Positions 1-8,158 of a stretch of 64,000 nt of DNA are shown here, piece after piece. The DNA is taken from NCBI GenBank assembly GCA_033763735.1, contig JANRJY010000031.1, positions 1 through 64,000 on the forward strand. Direction: 5' to 3'. Source of the DNA: JANRJY01 sp033763735. GTDB lineage: Bacteria; Bacteroidota; Bacteroidia; Cytophagales; UBA9547. The notes below the pieces were generated by a model. That model saw nothing but the letters and a program-made list of their open reading frames with translations, was not told the origin of the DNA and ran no database searches. A program made the position numbers and the translations under genes. Position 1 is the first letter of the stretch; every line of letters starts with the position of its first letter.

Positions 1-519
1 GTGTGCAAACCAATTGATAATGGCTCCATGAATAGGACCCATTAAATAATGAATAGGCAAAAACAAAAACTGCCACCATGCCGTTGCAAAATTTAAATAG
101 AATAAGGTGTATAAAATGCCCCATCCAACTCTGGATGTATAGTTGGATCCAAGAACTTCCATAAAATTCCAATCCGGAATATTTTTCAAAAACTTTTTGT
201 CGATCGGCAAAGCCCCTGACTTAACATCACCATATATAACTTTGGTTTTCCACATCATATCTATCAAATTTTTGGAATACCTTGGAGAATGTGGGTCAAG
301 TTCTGTGTCGGCATAAGCATGATGCAGTCGATGCATGATTCCATATCCTTTGGGACTCAAAAAAGAGGATCCTTGAAATAGCCAGGTTAATATATAAAAT
401 ACTTTTTCCCAATTTTTATTCATCGTAAACATTTGATGAGCCGCATAACGGTGCAAAAAGAATGTTTGTACAAATAAGGACAAATACCAGTGCGTAGCAA
501 TTGCAATAAATATAATCAT
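1..519 (-). CDS. Fatty acid desaturase (acyl-CoA Delta9 type), 3' end cut by window
   Basis: An open frame of 173 codons runs off the left edge. It would insert a double bond into fatty acyl chains using a membrane di-iron centre. The first two histidine boxes are visible: HRYAAH at residues 23-28 and HRLHH at 63-67, followed by YADTELDPHSP and by FLPIHYLMGPIHGAIINWFAH, which match the stearoyl-CoA desaturase family. The third box (HNxHH) would lie outside the window. Hydrophobic segments occur at the start and around residues 140-170. The start chosen is the ATG at 519; an in-frame GTG at 543 is possible. Family assignment is firm; substrate is not known. Confidence 0.85.
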   Translation of the reverse strand, partial: MIIFIAIATHWYLSLFVQTFFLHRYAAHQMFTMNKNWEKVFYILTWLFQGSSFLSPKGYGIMHRLHHAYADTELDPHSPRYSKNLIDMMWKTKVIYGDVKSGALPIDKKFLKNIPDWNFMEVLGSNYTSRVGWGILYTLFYLNFATAWWQFLFLPIHYLMGPIHGAIINWFAH

Positions 520-611
520 GACAATAATTGTTAAATAATTCACAAAATTATTGTCACAAAATTGCTCAAACTATGACATGAGTCATTTTTTGGAATGAAT
601 ACAATAGAAAA

Positions 612-1010
612 TTATAAAAATGGATTAATAATAGTTAATTGGTTTTCTATTTTCAAATTATGTTTCATGTCTTCAGAAAATAAATATTTGCAACCTGTTT
701 CCAAAGCCGAAGCTACTATAAGTGCATCGTAAATCTGAAAATCATATTTTTCTACCAAATATTTACATTGAATGGTTGTAGTTCCATTAATAGGAACTAT
801 TTGGCATAAATCATGTAAATCATTCCAAATATTTAAACAATCTAATTTTGAGTAATTAAATTTTCTTTTACAAACATTTACAACTTCTACTAAAACTTGG
901 GAGTTAATTTTGGGATTTAAAGCAATTATTTCTTTTGCTTTTAACCGTTTTAGTGTATCAAAATCAAATAAATACAATATGATATTTGAATCGATAAAAA
1001 TATTATCCAT
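612..1010 (-). CDS. PIN-domain toxin (VapC-like)
   Basis: A 132-residue protein with the PIN nuclease pattern: an N-terminal FIDSNIILYLF strand carrying the first acidic residue, an acidic residue in the middle and YDALIVASALETGCKYLFSEDM near the end, which supplies the other metal-binding acids. PIN toxins of type II systems usually cleave RNA. The start at 1010 (MDNIFIDSNI) was chosen because it places the first Asp at the usual distance from the N-terminus and overlaps the upstream antitoxin stop by 8 bp; an earlier ATG at 1043 exists. It forms a toxin-antitoxin pair with the gene ending at 1003. The RNA target cannot be read from sequence. Confidence 0.8.
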   Translation of the reverse strand: MDNIFIDSNIILYLFDFDTLKRLKAKEIIALNPKINSQVLVEVVNVCKRKFNYSKLDCLNIWNDLHDLCQIVPINGTTTIQCKYLVEKYDFQIYDALIVASALETGCKYLFSEDMKHNLKIENQLTIINPFL

Positions 1011-1230
1011 TAAAGTTATTTGCCTCGTCTCTATCAAAAACAAAATTCACCAAATCTATTTTTTTGTATTTAGAAAACATGGATTCTATTTCAGCTAACT
1101 TTTTTTCAGTATTTTTATCAGTTAATTCTGAAACAGGTTGTGCTATAACTTTAATTTGTTTTCCATAAAATTCTTCAGGAATATCAATTGTGTGATTTTC
1201 TTTTGTAGGAATTATTGTAGTAATATACAT
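1003..1230 (-). CDS. Small antitoxin partner of the PIN toxin
   Basis: A 75-residue protein directly upstream of, and overlapping by 8 bp, the PIN toxin. The first half (TTIIPTKENHTIDIPEEFYGKQIKVIAQP) looks like the short beta-rich segment found in many Bacteroidetes antitoxins; the second half is charged and probably wraps around the toxin. No DNA-binding domain is obvious. The role is inferred from size, order and overlap. A promoter-like -7 element lies 20 bp upstream, which fits a two-gene operon beginning here. Confidence 0.7.
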   Translation of the reverse strand: MYITTIIPTKENHTIDIPEEFYGKQIKVIAQPVSELTDKNTEKKLAEIESMFSKYKKIDLVNFVFDRDEANNFNG

Positions 1231-1249
1231 ACAAAAACATTTTGTTATT

Positions 1250-1257
1250 CAAATATA
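1250..1257 (-). promoter_or_regulatory. Candidate -7 promoter element of toxin-antitoxin pair
   Basis: Read on the minus strand this is TATATTTG, a perfect match to the Bacteroidetes TAnnTTTG element. Transcription would begin about 13 nt before the antitoxin ATG. I see no good -33 TTTG at the usual spacing, so this is a partial promoter match. Confidence 0.45.
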
Positions 1258-1321
1258 CAAAAAAACAATAAAGATTGGCTAATAAAGTCTGTTTCTAAAA
1301 ATAAACGATTTCTATTAATCC

Positions 1322-2404
1322 TTAAAACGCTACCCCAATCCCAAGTTTTTTACTCAATTCATTCAAATCTTTAATCACCGGAGGTAATAATGGAATCCCA
1401 TCCTTTTCGCGTTTGGCATGTTCCAGCCTTTCAAAATCTCCGGGGATTTCAACTTTTTTACCTTCTACAGGAGTGGCATTTCTGAATCGAGTTATCCAAT
1501 TGTCCATATGTTCCAAGTATTCTTCTTTGGGTCGGAAAGCGTCAACACGCATTGCACCAAAAAAATGACCTATTCCTTCACCTACAGGATTCTCAGGCAT
1601 TGGCAAAAAAGAAACAAAAGGCGGCACCCAAGGTCCATAATTGGCACCGGAAAGCACAGCCGAAAAAATATCCACCCAAGCTCCTAGGCAATATCCCTTA
1701 TGACTTCCATGATCACGATCGCCACCCAAAGGCAACAGTGCCCCTCCGGATTTTAATTCACTTGGATTCGTTACCTGATTTCCATCCTTATCCTGAATCC
1801 AACCTAAAGGAGCATCCTTATTTTTGCGTTGCAAAATTTCCAATTTACCGTTGGCAGCTGTTGTGGTAGCAAAGTCAGCTACAAACGCAGGTTGATTTTT
1901 TGCAGGTATTGCCACCGCTATGGGATTGGTTCCTAATAATCGTTCTTTTGAAAAAGTGGGCGCCACCAAAGGACTGGCATTGGTCATAGAAATGCCAATC
2001 ATGTCATATTTATTGGCCATCATGGAATGGTAGCCTGCAATTCCAAAGTGATTAGAGTTTTTTACGGATACCCAGCCTGTTCCCGCAACTTTGGCTTTTT
2101 CAATAGCCACATTCATTGCCCAAGGAGCTACTACCAATCCTAATCCTCCATCACCATCTACTACAGCAGTACTAGGTGATTCGTGTACTATTCTAATATT
2201 TGGTGTGGTATTTATTCTTTTATTTTCCCACAGACGTACATACCCAATTAGCCGAGCAATGCCGTGAGAATCAATGCCTCGAAGGTCGGCACTGAGTAAA
2301 ACTTCGGTGGCTAAAGTGGCATCTTTAGCATTACATCCAATTTTAATAAAAACACTATAGGTAAATTCTTTTAGCTTTGCGAGTGTAAATTTAATTTCTT
2401 CCAT
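1322..2404 (-). CDS. Ldh_2 family oxidoreductase (malate/L-lactate/ureidoglycolate dehydrogenase type)
   Basis: A 360-residue protein of the Ldh_2 family, NAD(P)-dependent dehydrogenases that reduce 2-oxo acids to 2-hydroxy acids and differ in fold from classical malate dehydrogenase. Visible family hallmarks are SADLRGIDSHGIARL, the NSNHFGIAGYH segment with the catalytic His, LLGTNPIAVAIPA and the glycine-rich HGSHKGYCLG. The length is normal. The start at 2404 (MEEIKF) was preferred to an upstream ATG at 2428 because the latter would run into the divergent gene. The two divergent starts are only 7 bp apart. Exact substrate cannot be decided from sequence. Confidence 0.85.
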   Translation of the reverse strand: MEEIKFTLAKLKEFTYSVFIKIGCNAKDATLATEVLLSADLRGIDSHGIARLIGYVRLWENKRINTTPNIRIVHESPSTAVVDGDGGLGLVVAPWAMNVAIEKAKVAGTGWVSVKNSNHFGIAGYHSMMANKYDMIGISMTNASPLVAPTFSKERLLGTNPIAVAIPAKNQPAFVADFATTTAANGKLEILQRKNKDAPLGWIQDKDGNQVTNPSELKSGGALLPLGGDRDHGSHKGYCLGAWVDIFSAVLSGANYGPWVPPFVSFLPMPENPVGEGIGHFFGAMRVDAFRPKEEYLEHMDNWITRFRNATPVEGKKVEIPGDFERLEHAKREKDGIPLLPPVIKDLNELSKKLGIGVAF

Positions 2405-2411
2405 TATTGTT

Positions 2412-3473
2412 GTGAAAAATCTGTTCAAAAGTAAAGCATTTCAAATAATTAATTATGTATTGTTTTTAGCAATTGGAATTGGGTTGCTTTACATCGCATT
2501 TAAAAATCAAAATTTCGAAGAAATTAAAAAGGCTTTTTCGGAAGCAAACTTTTATTGGTTAATTCCTGTAATTCTTTTTAACATTTTCGGAAGCACCTTA
2601 AGAGCCTTACGTTGGCAAATGTTAATGAACTCCATCGGACATCATCCAAAAATGAAAAATACTTACAATACACTGATGTTAGGATACTTCGTAAGCATTG
2701 CTGTTCCTCGATTGGGTGAAATTACTCGCTGCATAACGCTTCAAAAAAAAGAAAAAATACCGTTCACAGCTTCTTTTGGCACAGTAATGGCAGAAAGATT
2801 GGTTGATTTTTTTATGTTGGCTTGTTTGATAGGGTTGGCATTTGTGCTTACATACAATGAATTTGGGTTGTTTTTTGAACAAAAAATATTCACTCCATTA
2901 GGAACACTATTTGAAGAGAAAGTACTAAACAGCCCCAAAATGCTTTTGATTATAGCACTAATTATTGTTGGAATAATTTATGTTCTTTTCAATAATCGTA
3001 AAAAAATTGAGAGCAAGCAAGATACAATTGATAACTATATCAATGAATTGTGGATTGGTATTAATTCCATTCTCAAATTAAAAAACTACCCATTATTTGT
3101 CATTTATACATTGCTTATATGGGTTTCATATTTTATGACTTCCTATTTATGGTTATTTAGTTTTAAAGAAACAGCGGGATTAGGAATTAGTGTCGGAATT
3201 GCAATAATGGCCATTGGCACTATTGGTCGTTCGGTTCCAATACAGGGCGGAGGTATGGGTGCCTATCATTACTTAGTGGCTGCAGGATTAACCTTATTTG
3301 GTGTTTCTCAAACCATCGGAAACGCATATGCAATTGTTAATCATGGGACTAGTACCTTATTCCAGATTATTGTAGGAAGTATTGGTGGATTAATCCTCTT
3401 ATTAACGAAAAGTGTCCCTCAAAGTGAATCTGTTGAAAGTGTTTCTGATTCAGGAGAAACAGGGGTTTCTTGA
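2412..3473 (+). CDS. Lysylphosphatidylglycerol synthase-like / flippase-like (UPF0104) membrane protein
   Basis: A 353-residue integral membrane protein with about eight hydrophobic segments, matching the UPF0104/YbhN group related to the membrane half of MprF and to AglD. Typical landmarks are NIFGSTLRALRWQMLM near residue 60, VSIAVPRLGEITRC near 95, and GRSVPIQGGGMGAYHY near 275. Members are thought to move or modify lipids; no specific substrate is implied. The start is GTG at 2412. Its 5' end is almost back-to-back with the Ldh_2 gene and its 3' end overlaps the convergent lipoprotein gene by 55 bp. Confidence 0.75.
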   Translation: MKNLFKSKAFQIINYVLFLAIGIGLLYIAFKNQNFEEIKKAFSEANFYWLIPVILFNIFGSTLRALRWQMLMNSIGHHPKMKNTYNTLMLGYFVSIAVPRLGEITRCITLQKKEKIPFTASFGTVMAERLVDFFMLACLIGLAFVLTYNEFGLFFEQKIFTPLGTLFEEKVLNSPKMLLIIALIIVGIIYVLFNNRKKIESKQDTIDNYINELWIGINSILKLKNYPLFVIYTLLIWVSYFMTSYLWLFSFKETAGLGISVGIAIMAIGTIGRSVPIQGGGMGAYHYLVAAGLTLFGVSQTIGNAYAIVNHGTSTLFQIIVGSIGGLILLLTKSVPQSESVESVSDSGETGVS

Positions 3474-3883
3474 TTCTTTTTAATTGAAGAAGAATCGACA
3501 TTAGAAAACTGGGATATGGGACGAGCATTAATAAAAGTCATTTCTATTTCCTTTACATTTCGCATTTTCTTTTTGCCAGAACTATTAATTACAATACCAT
3601 TGGGTTGATACTTTTTGCCATCTTTTTCTAACAATTTTGGTTGATACTTATTAGCCGTTTCACTTTCTGATCGGCTTACATAACTGTTGGTATCTGGTCG
3701 TGAATTATCAATAGTAGTACTACTTTCATTGAGGCTATCCACATGAAAAGGCAGAAATACTTTTTGACGTTCTTTGTCGTCATGAATGAAGTAACTATTA
3801 TATGCCGGGCATATATACTGTTTCTTCTGACAGCTTAAAACTGACAAAAATATTATAATCAATATGTGTGATTTTGAAATCAT
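3419..3883 (-). CDS. Small lipoprotein of unknown function
   Basis: A 154-residue protein with a short hydrophobic leader and a lipobox (LSVLSC) that puts the lipidated Cys near residue 18. The mature part is polar, Ser- and Lys-rich and has no domain that I recognise. The last 18 codons lie antisense to the 3' end of the flippase-like gene. It is followed by the SPOR-like gene on the same strand but 56 bp separate them on that side, so they may share little. It is probably expressed, given the clean lipoprotein signal, but no function is offered. Confidence 0.6.
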   Translation of the reverse strand: MISKSHILIIIFLSVLSCQKKQYICPAYNSYFIHDDKERQKVFLPFHVDSLNESSTTIDNSRPDTNSYVSRSESETANKYQPKLLEKDGKKYQPNGIVINSSGKKKMRNVKEIEMTFINARPISQFSNVDSSSIKKNQETPVSPESETLSTDSL

Positions 3884-3939
3884 TTTAATAAAAATACAAT
3901 GGATTTGTTAAAAAATGATGAACAAGTAATAATTTATTA

Positions 3940-4560
3940 TTAAAGTATCCCTTCGAGTACATCGCGGATGTTGACTCTTTGACCATTTTTATAGGGTACA
4001 ATCCATGCGTCCTTTACACCCATTTCACGCAGATATTTTTTAAAAGTTTCTGCTTCCCAATAGTCGTTAAAATATCCAATAGTATATTTTTTTAGTCCAT
4101 CTGGATCCACATCTCCACTGAAATTGGGGTTATTTTCAAAATACTTTCTTAAATCTTTATTTTTAAACGCCCCAATCTGAACCTTAAAAACAACTCCTTT
4201 GTACATTCTTACTTTTTTGTCCTCAGGAATATTGGTAGCATCAGTCGTATTACGCTCGGGGGTTGTTGCGGTATTCATGGATCGTTTGTAATTGTCAAAT
4301 TCTTCCTGAAGTTTCCTAAGTTCTTCTGACTTTTGTGCTACTTGATTTTCCAAATCGGTGGCTGAATTTCGCTTTGCAGCTAATTCACCCTTTAAAGTTT
4401 CGTTTTCATCATACACTTTCTTGAACTCAAGTGCGTCCATTTCTTTTTTCTTTTTCTCCCATTCTTTGCGAGTGGCAGCTTCATCTGCCTGGGCAAAAAC
4501 TGATAAACAAAAAAGTGAAAACAAAATGGATAATATCGCTATTTTTGAACGAAGAATCAT
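3940..4560 (-). CDS. Secreted coiled-coil protein with SPOR-like C-terminal domain
   Basis: A 206-residue protein. Residues 1-24 are a signal peptide (LFCLSVFAQA). Residues about 30-95 form a charged, heptad-like coiled coil (EWEKKKKEMDALEFKKVYDE onward). The last 90 residues, starting VFKVQIGAFKNKDLRKYF and ending YKNGQRVNIRDVLEGIL, have the beta-alpha-beta look of a SPOR domain, including the VQIGAF strand and the FNDYWEAETFKKYLREMG helix. SPOR domains bind denuded peptidoglycan at division sites, so a periplasmic or cell-wall role is likely. The family member is not identified. Confidence 0.65.
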   Translation of the reverse strand: MILRSKIAILSILFSLFCLSVFAQADEAATRKEWEKKKKEMDALEFKKVYDENETLKGELAAKRNSATDLENQVAQKSEELRKLQEEFDNYKRSMNTATTPERNTTDATNIPEDKKVRMYKGVVFKVQIGAFKNKDLRKYFENNPNFSGDVDPDGLKKYTIGYFNDYWEAETFKKYLREMGVKDAWIVPYKNGQRVNIRDVLEGIL

Positions 4561-4641
4561 CTTTATAAATAATTTGGTGCTAAAGTAATGAATAAAAAGC
4601 TATTGTAAAACCTCAAATCGTCATTTTTACTATTCTATAGC

Positions 4642-5937
4642 ATGAAAGAGACATTTTTACATTTTATTTGGCAACATCAATATTTCAATACATCTCAAAT
4701 ATTCACCAAAAGTGGAGATCCCATTCGAGTTATTAATCCGGGTTTTAAAAACCATGATGAAGGACCCGATTTTTTGAATGCGAAAATTATGATAGGAAAT
4801 ATTGAATGGGTGGGTAATATCGAAATTCATATAAAGTCTTCTGCTTGGTATACACATGGTCATCATGAACATGGAGCGTATAATAATGTAATATTACATG
4901 TGGTATATAATCATGATAGAGAAGTATTGTTCACCGATAATTCTATCATACCTACTTTGGAATTGAAGCATTATATCGCCAAAGGATTAATTGAAAAATG
5001 TTCAAAATTAATTGACACAAATACCAACATTCCTTGCAGTGAAAGTATCACAAATGTAGATGGACTAACCGTGTCAGCAATGATCAACCGTAGCGCTACA
5101 CATCGATTGGAAAGAAAAGCAGCTTCTTTTTTGAAAATTTTAAAATCATTAAATAATGACTGGGAAGAATGTTTTTACAGGCATTTAGCTCAAAACTTCG
5201 GTTTTAAAGTCAATGCAGCTGCTTTTTACAGATTAACTGAATTATTGCCTTTAAAAATTATTGCCAAACACACCGCCAATTTACAAGAAGTAGAAGCTTT
5301 GCTTTTTGGAATGGCTGGGTATTTGAATCAAGACTCGGTGGATGAATACTATTGGAATTTGAAAAAAGAGTTTCAATTTATGAAACACAAATATTTTGCT
5401 TCCACTGAAGTGATGAAACCTTCGGAATGGAAACTTCTCCGACTTAGACCGGCCAACTTTCCTACCATTCGTATTGCACAATTTGCTAATTTGCTGAATA
5501 ATTACCAAAGCATGTTTACCACTTTTTTGGAAGAAGATTCATTGGAAAATATTAAAAAATTATTGCGCGTGAAGCAATCGGAATACTGGTGCTCACATTA
5601 TTTGTTTGGAGAAAAAACGGAGAAAAAAATACCCGGATTAGGCGAAGATTCCATTGACAATATTATAGTCAACACTATTTCCGTTGCACTTGCCGCATAT
5701 TCCATAGCCAAGGACCATCAATTGTACCTCGACAGAGCCATTCATTTTCAGGAAAATATTGAAGCTGAGGCTAATAGTATAATTGATGAATGGAAAAATC
5801 TGGAGGTTTCAATTAATTCTGCATTTGAATCTCAAGGAGCCATTGAATTATACAATGAGCACTGTGCCAAAAAAGCGTGTCTCGAATGTCAGATTGGACA
5901 TCGAATTATCAAAGGAAAGCAAAGACTAGATTTATAA
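4642..5937 (+). CDS. DUF2851 family protein
   Basis: A 431-residue protein matching the DUF2851 family, which is common in Bacteroidetes and of unknown function. The N-terminal half holds the family's conserved segments: FLHFIWQHQYFN, a GPDFLNAKI motif, WVGNIEIHIKSSAWYTHGHH and YNNVILHVVY; the acidic and His residues resemble a metal-dependent nuclease core, but that is only an inference. The C-terminus contains CAKKACLECQIG, a cysteine cluster that could bind a metal. There is no signal peptide, so the protein should be cytoplasmic. Full length. Confidence 0.8.
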   Translation: MKETFLHFIWQHQYFNTSQIFTKSGDPIRVINPGFKNHDEGPDFLNAKIMIGNIEWVGNIEIHIKSSAWYTHGHHEHGAYNNVILHVVYNHDREVLFTDNSIIPTLELKHYIAKGLIEKCSKLIDTNTNIPCSESITNVDGLTVSAMINRSATHRLERKAASFLKILKSLNNDWEECFYRHLAQNFGFKVNAAAFYRLTELLPLKIIAKHTANLQEVEALLFGMAGYLNQDSVDEYYWNLKKEFQFMKHKYFASTEVMKPSEWKLLRLRPANFPTIRIAQFANLLNNYQSMFTTFLEEDSLENIKKLLRVKQSEYWCSHYLFGEKTEKKIPGLGEDSIDNIIVNTISVALAAYSIAKDHQLYLDRAIHFQENIEAEANSIIDEWKNLEVSINSAFESQGAIELYNEHCAKKACLECQIGHRIIKGKQRLDL

Positions 5938-5941
5938 TCTA

Positions 5942-7948
5942 TTATAAATTTTTCATGAATTTTTCAAGCTTCTTAAGATGCTTTGGAACAAAACTTAATT
6001 GACTATCCAAATTATAATGTTTCGAAAAGGCGAGTTGTTTGAACTTTTTATTTGATTGACTAATGTATTCAAAATAAATAGTGTTAAAAACATATTTTGT
6101 TTTCTTATTCCAATCTGAGTCAGCATTTTTGGTTTTTTCATACATATCAATCAATACAATTCTATTGGCTTTATATTCTCTTTGCAAATAATACAATTCC
6201 GGATGTTTGATTAAAAAAGAATTATTGACTGTAACTTTCGTTCTACCATAGGTATCGTCAGGATTAATGTGATTATAGGTTTCTGTAATATAATGATAAA
6301 GAGGATTAGTGGCATCGTCCAAATCATTTGAAAAAACCACAATGGTATTTGAATCACTACTGTAATATGTGGCGATTTTTTGTTTCAATATTTCAAATTC
6401 CCGATTTACTTTGTTAAAATATTTCATACTATCAATATTGTATTCATTCGATACTGATTCAAAAATTACTACCAGTTTCTTTGAATTTTTTAAAGTATCA
6501 ATCTGTTGTGTTCTCAAATAATTGAAATATCTGCTGTAGTAACTATTTGTATCGAGTAAATAAGTTCTATCATTTAAAAAATCGTTAATTTTTTTTACGG
6601 AGTCTGTTGCACATGAAACATAATAAAAGCAATCAATACAATTTAGCTCAATGGTTTTTTGTAAAGTATAATTATAGATATCATTTAAAGTAAGTGGCCT
6701 CTTTTTAGTAAGTAACGTGTTTTGAACACTTTTAGGAAGGTTATTAAACCTGAATTCCGGTAATAGATATTTTCCAAAATAAGCTTGATTACTCAAATCA
6801 TATGGGTAAAAATAATATTTTGAAAGAAAATATTGGTTTTGGAGATCTGGACGAACCAAATATAACTCTACTATTGATTGCGCCAACTTTGAAAGAATTA
6901 AAGTATCATTTGGTCGGTACAAATGTTGTTTCCATATTTCTCCTAATCTATAGGGTTGTTTGAAATCATAGTTATTTAACAAAAAAGCAAAGGTTGTTGA
7001 AGCGGTCCATAACAATGAATCAAAAGCTTCTGGAGAAAAAAATATATTATTAGTACCCTTATTTGCCAACAAAGAATTTTTGTTTTTTAATATTTCAAGT
7101 CGTTCTTTAGAAGCAGGATGAGAATCAAAATTAAAAAATGTAGCTGAACTTTTCTTATAGTCCATTCTTTGCTTTTGTTTTGCTTCTTCATGTATAAGAA
7201 GTTTATAAAAATTTTCAGCGGGAATTGGTGAATATCCCAATTTAATCAAGGTTTTGTATGCAAATTCATCAGCTTCTTTTTCATTTTCTCTTGAAAACTT
7301 TGCATGCCCGGCTAATATTCCATTTGCCAATAATGTTGCAACTCCAGAACCCAAAAATATTGAAGTAACTATAGCGGTATTTTGTGCTTGTCTGATACTT
7401 CTCTTTTCATGAATATAATTTTGCATTACATGGTCATATTCCATGTGACCTATTTCGTGTGCCAATATTTCTGCAATCATTGCCTCATCAGTACAATTTG
7501 CTACAAGTCCAATGGTAACATAAATTGATTCATTATCGAAAACAAAAGCATTAATATCGGGATCCTTTATAATAAACACATTCATGTTTCTATTGGGCAC
7601 TTTCGTATTGGAAATGATTGAATTTAAAATTTTTTGAAGTTTTGTTTCCATTTCAAACCATCCCCAATAAATGTAATTTCCATCGTGTAAGTCTTTTTTT
7701 TGTGAAACTAATTCCTCAACAAATGCTTCTAAAAATTCAGGGTCAATTTTGTTTTTAAAGAGTTCATGCATTCGTTTTGCATATGCTTCGTAATTGGGCT
7801 TATATTTTTGATTATAAGGCAAATACCTTACAAAATCCTCTTTTTCAACGAATTGAGCAAATGAAATATTATTCAAAAAAAATACAGAAATAAAGATGAC
7901 TATGTTATTTAATAAGCTTAACCTTTTAAGGCTATTTATGTAACTCAT
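5942..7948 (-). CDS. M48 family metalloprotease, exported
   Basis: A 668-residue protein. A hydrophobic leader (residues about 10-32, ending NNISFAQ) predicts export or lipid anchoring. The zinc site is clear: HEIGHMEYDH (HExxH) and, about 60 residues later, ENEKEADEFA with the third ligand Glu. This is the M48 peptidase (BepA/Oma1-like) core, often concerned with outer-membrane protein quality control. The C-terminal ~350 residues are not recognised. The start at 7948 (MSYINSL) gives a proper signal peptide; an ATG at 7996 lies closer to the predicted transcription start and cannot be excluded. It stops 4 bp from the convergent DUF2851 gene. Confidence 0.8.
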   Translation of the reverse strand: MSYINSLKRLSLLNNIVIFISVFFLNNISFAQFVEKEDFVRYLPYNQKYKPNYEAYAKRMHELFKNKIDPEFLEAFVEELVSQKKDLHDGNYIYWGWFEMETKLQKILNSIISNTKVPNRNMNVFIIKDPDINAFVFDNESIYVTIGLVANCTDEAMIAEILAHEIGHMEYDHVMQNYIHEKRSIRQAQNTAIVTSIFLGSGVATLLANGILAGHAKFSRENEKEADEFAYKTLIKLGYSPIPAENFYKLLIHEEAKQKQRMDYKKSSATFFNFDSHPASKERLEILKNKNSLLANKGTNNIFFSPEAFDSLLWTASTTFAFLLNNYDFKQPYRLGEIWKQHLYRPNDTLILSKLAQSIVELYLVRPDLQNQYFLSKYYFYPYDLSNQAYFGKYLLPEFRFNNLPKSVQNTLLTKKRPLTLNDIYNYTLQKTIELNCIDCFYYVSCATDSVKKINDFLNDRTYLLDTNSYYSRYFNYLRTQQIDTLKNSKKLVVIFESVSNEYNIDSMKYFNKVNREFEILKQKIATYYSSDSNTIVVFSNDLDDATNPLYHYITETYNHINPDDTYGRTKVTVNNSFLIKHPELYYLQREYKANRIVLIDMYEKTKNADSDWNKKTKYVFNTIYFEYISQSNKKFKQLAFSKHYNLDSQLSFVPKHLKKLEKFMKNL

Positions 7949-8015
7949 ACTATTGTTTCTACATCTAACAAATGTCTTTGGGCTATATACAATCATGAAA
8001 ATTATATTGAATTAA

Positions 8016-8046
8016 CAAAAATATAATTACACATTAAAAAATCAAA
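8016..8046 (-). promoter_or_regulatory. Promoter of the M48 protease gene
   Basis: On the minus strand there is TTTG (8043-8046), a 19-nt spacer and TATTTTTG (8016-8023): both elements of the Bacteroidetes sigma-ABfr promoter at ideal spacing. Transcription would begin near 8009. Confidence 0.7.
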
Positions 8047-8125
8047 CCAATTACATAATTAATTAATCTATAAAATACGTTATTTCGCATTCTTAAATGT
8101 GATTATATTTTTATCAAAAATAAAC

Positions 8126-8133
8126 TAACTTTG
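8126..8133 (+). promoter_or_regulatory. Candidate -7 element before the T9SS surface protein
   Basis: TAACTTTG matches TAnnTTTG. Transcription would begin near 8140, which makes a GTG at 8141 almost leaderless and supports the ATG at 8159 as start. No convincing -33 TTTG is present. Confidence 0.45.
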
Positions 8134-8158
8134 AACTGATGTGTTTTCCATAATTCCT

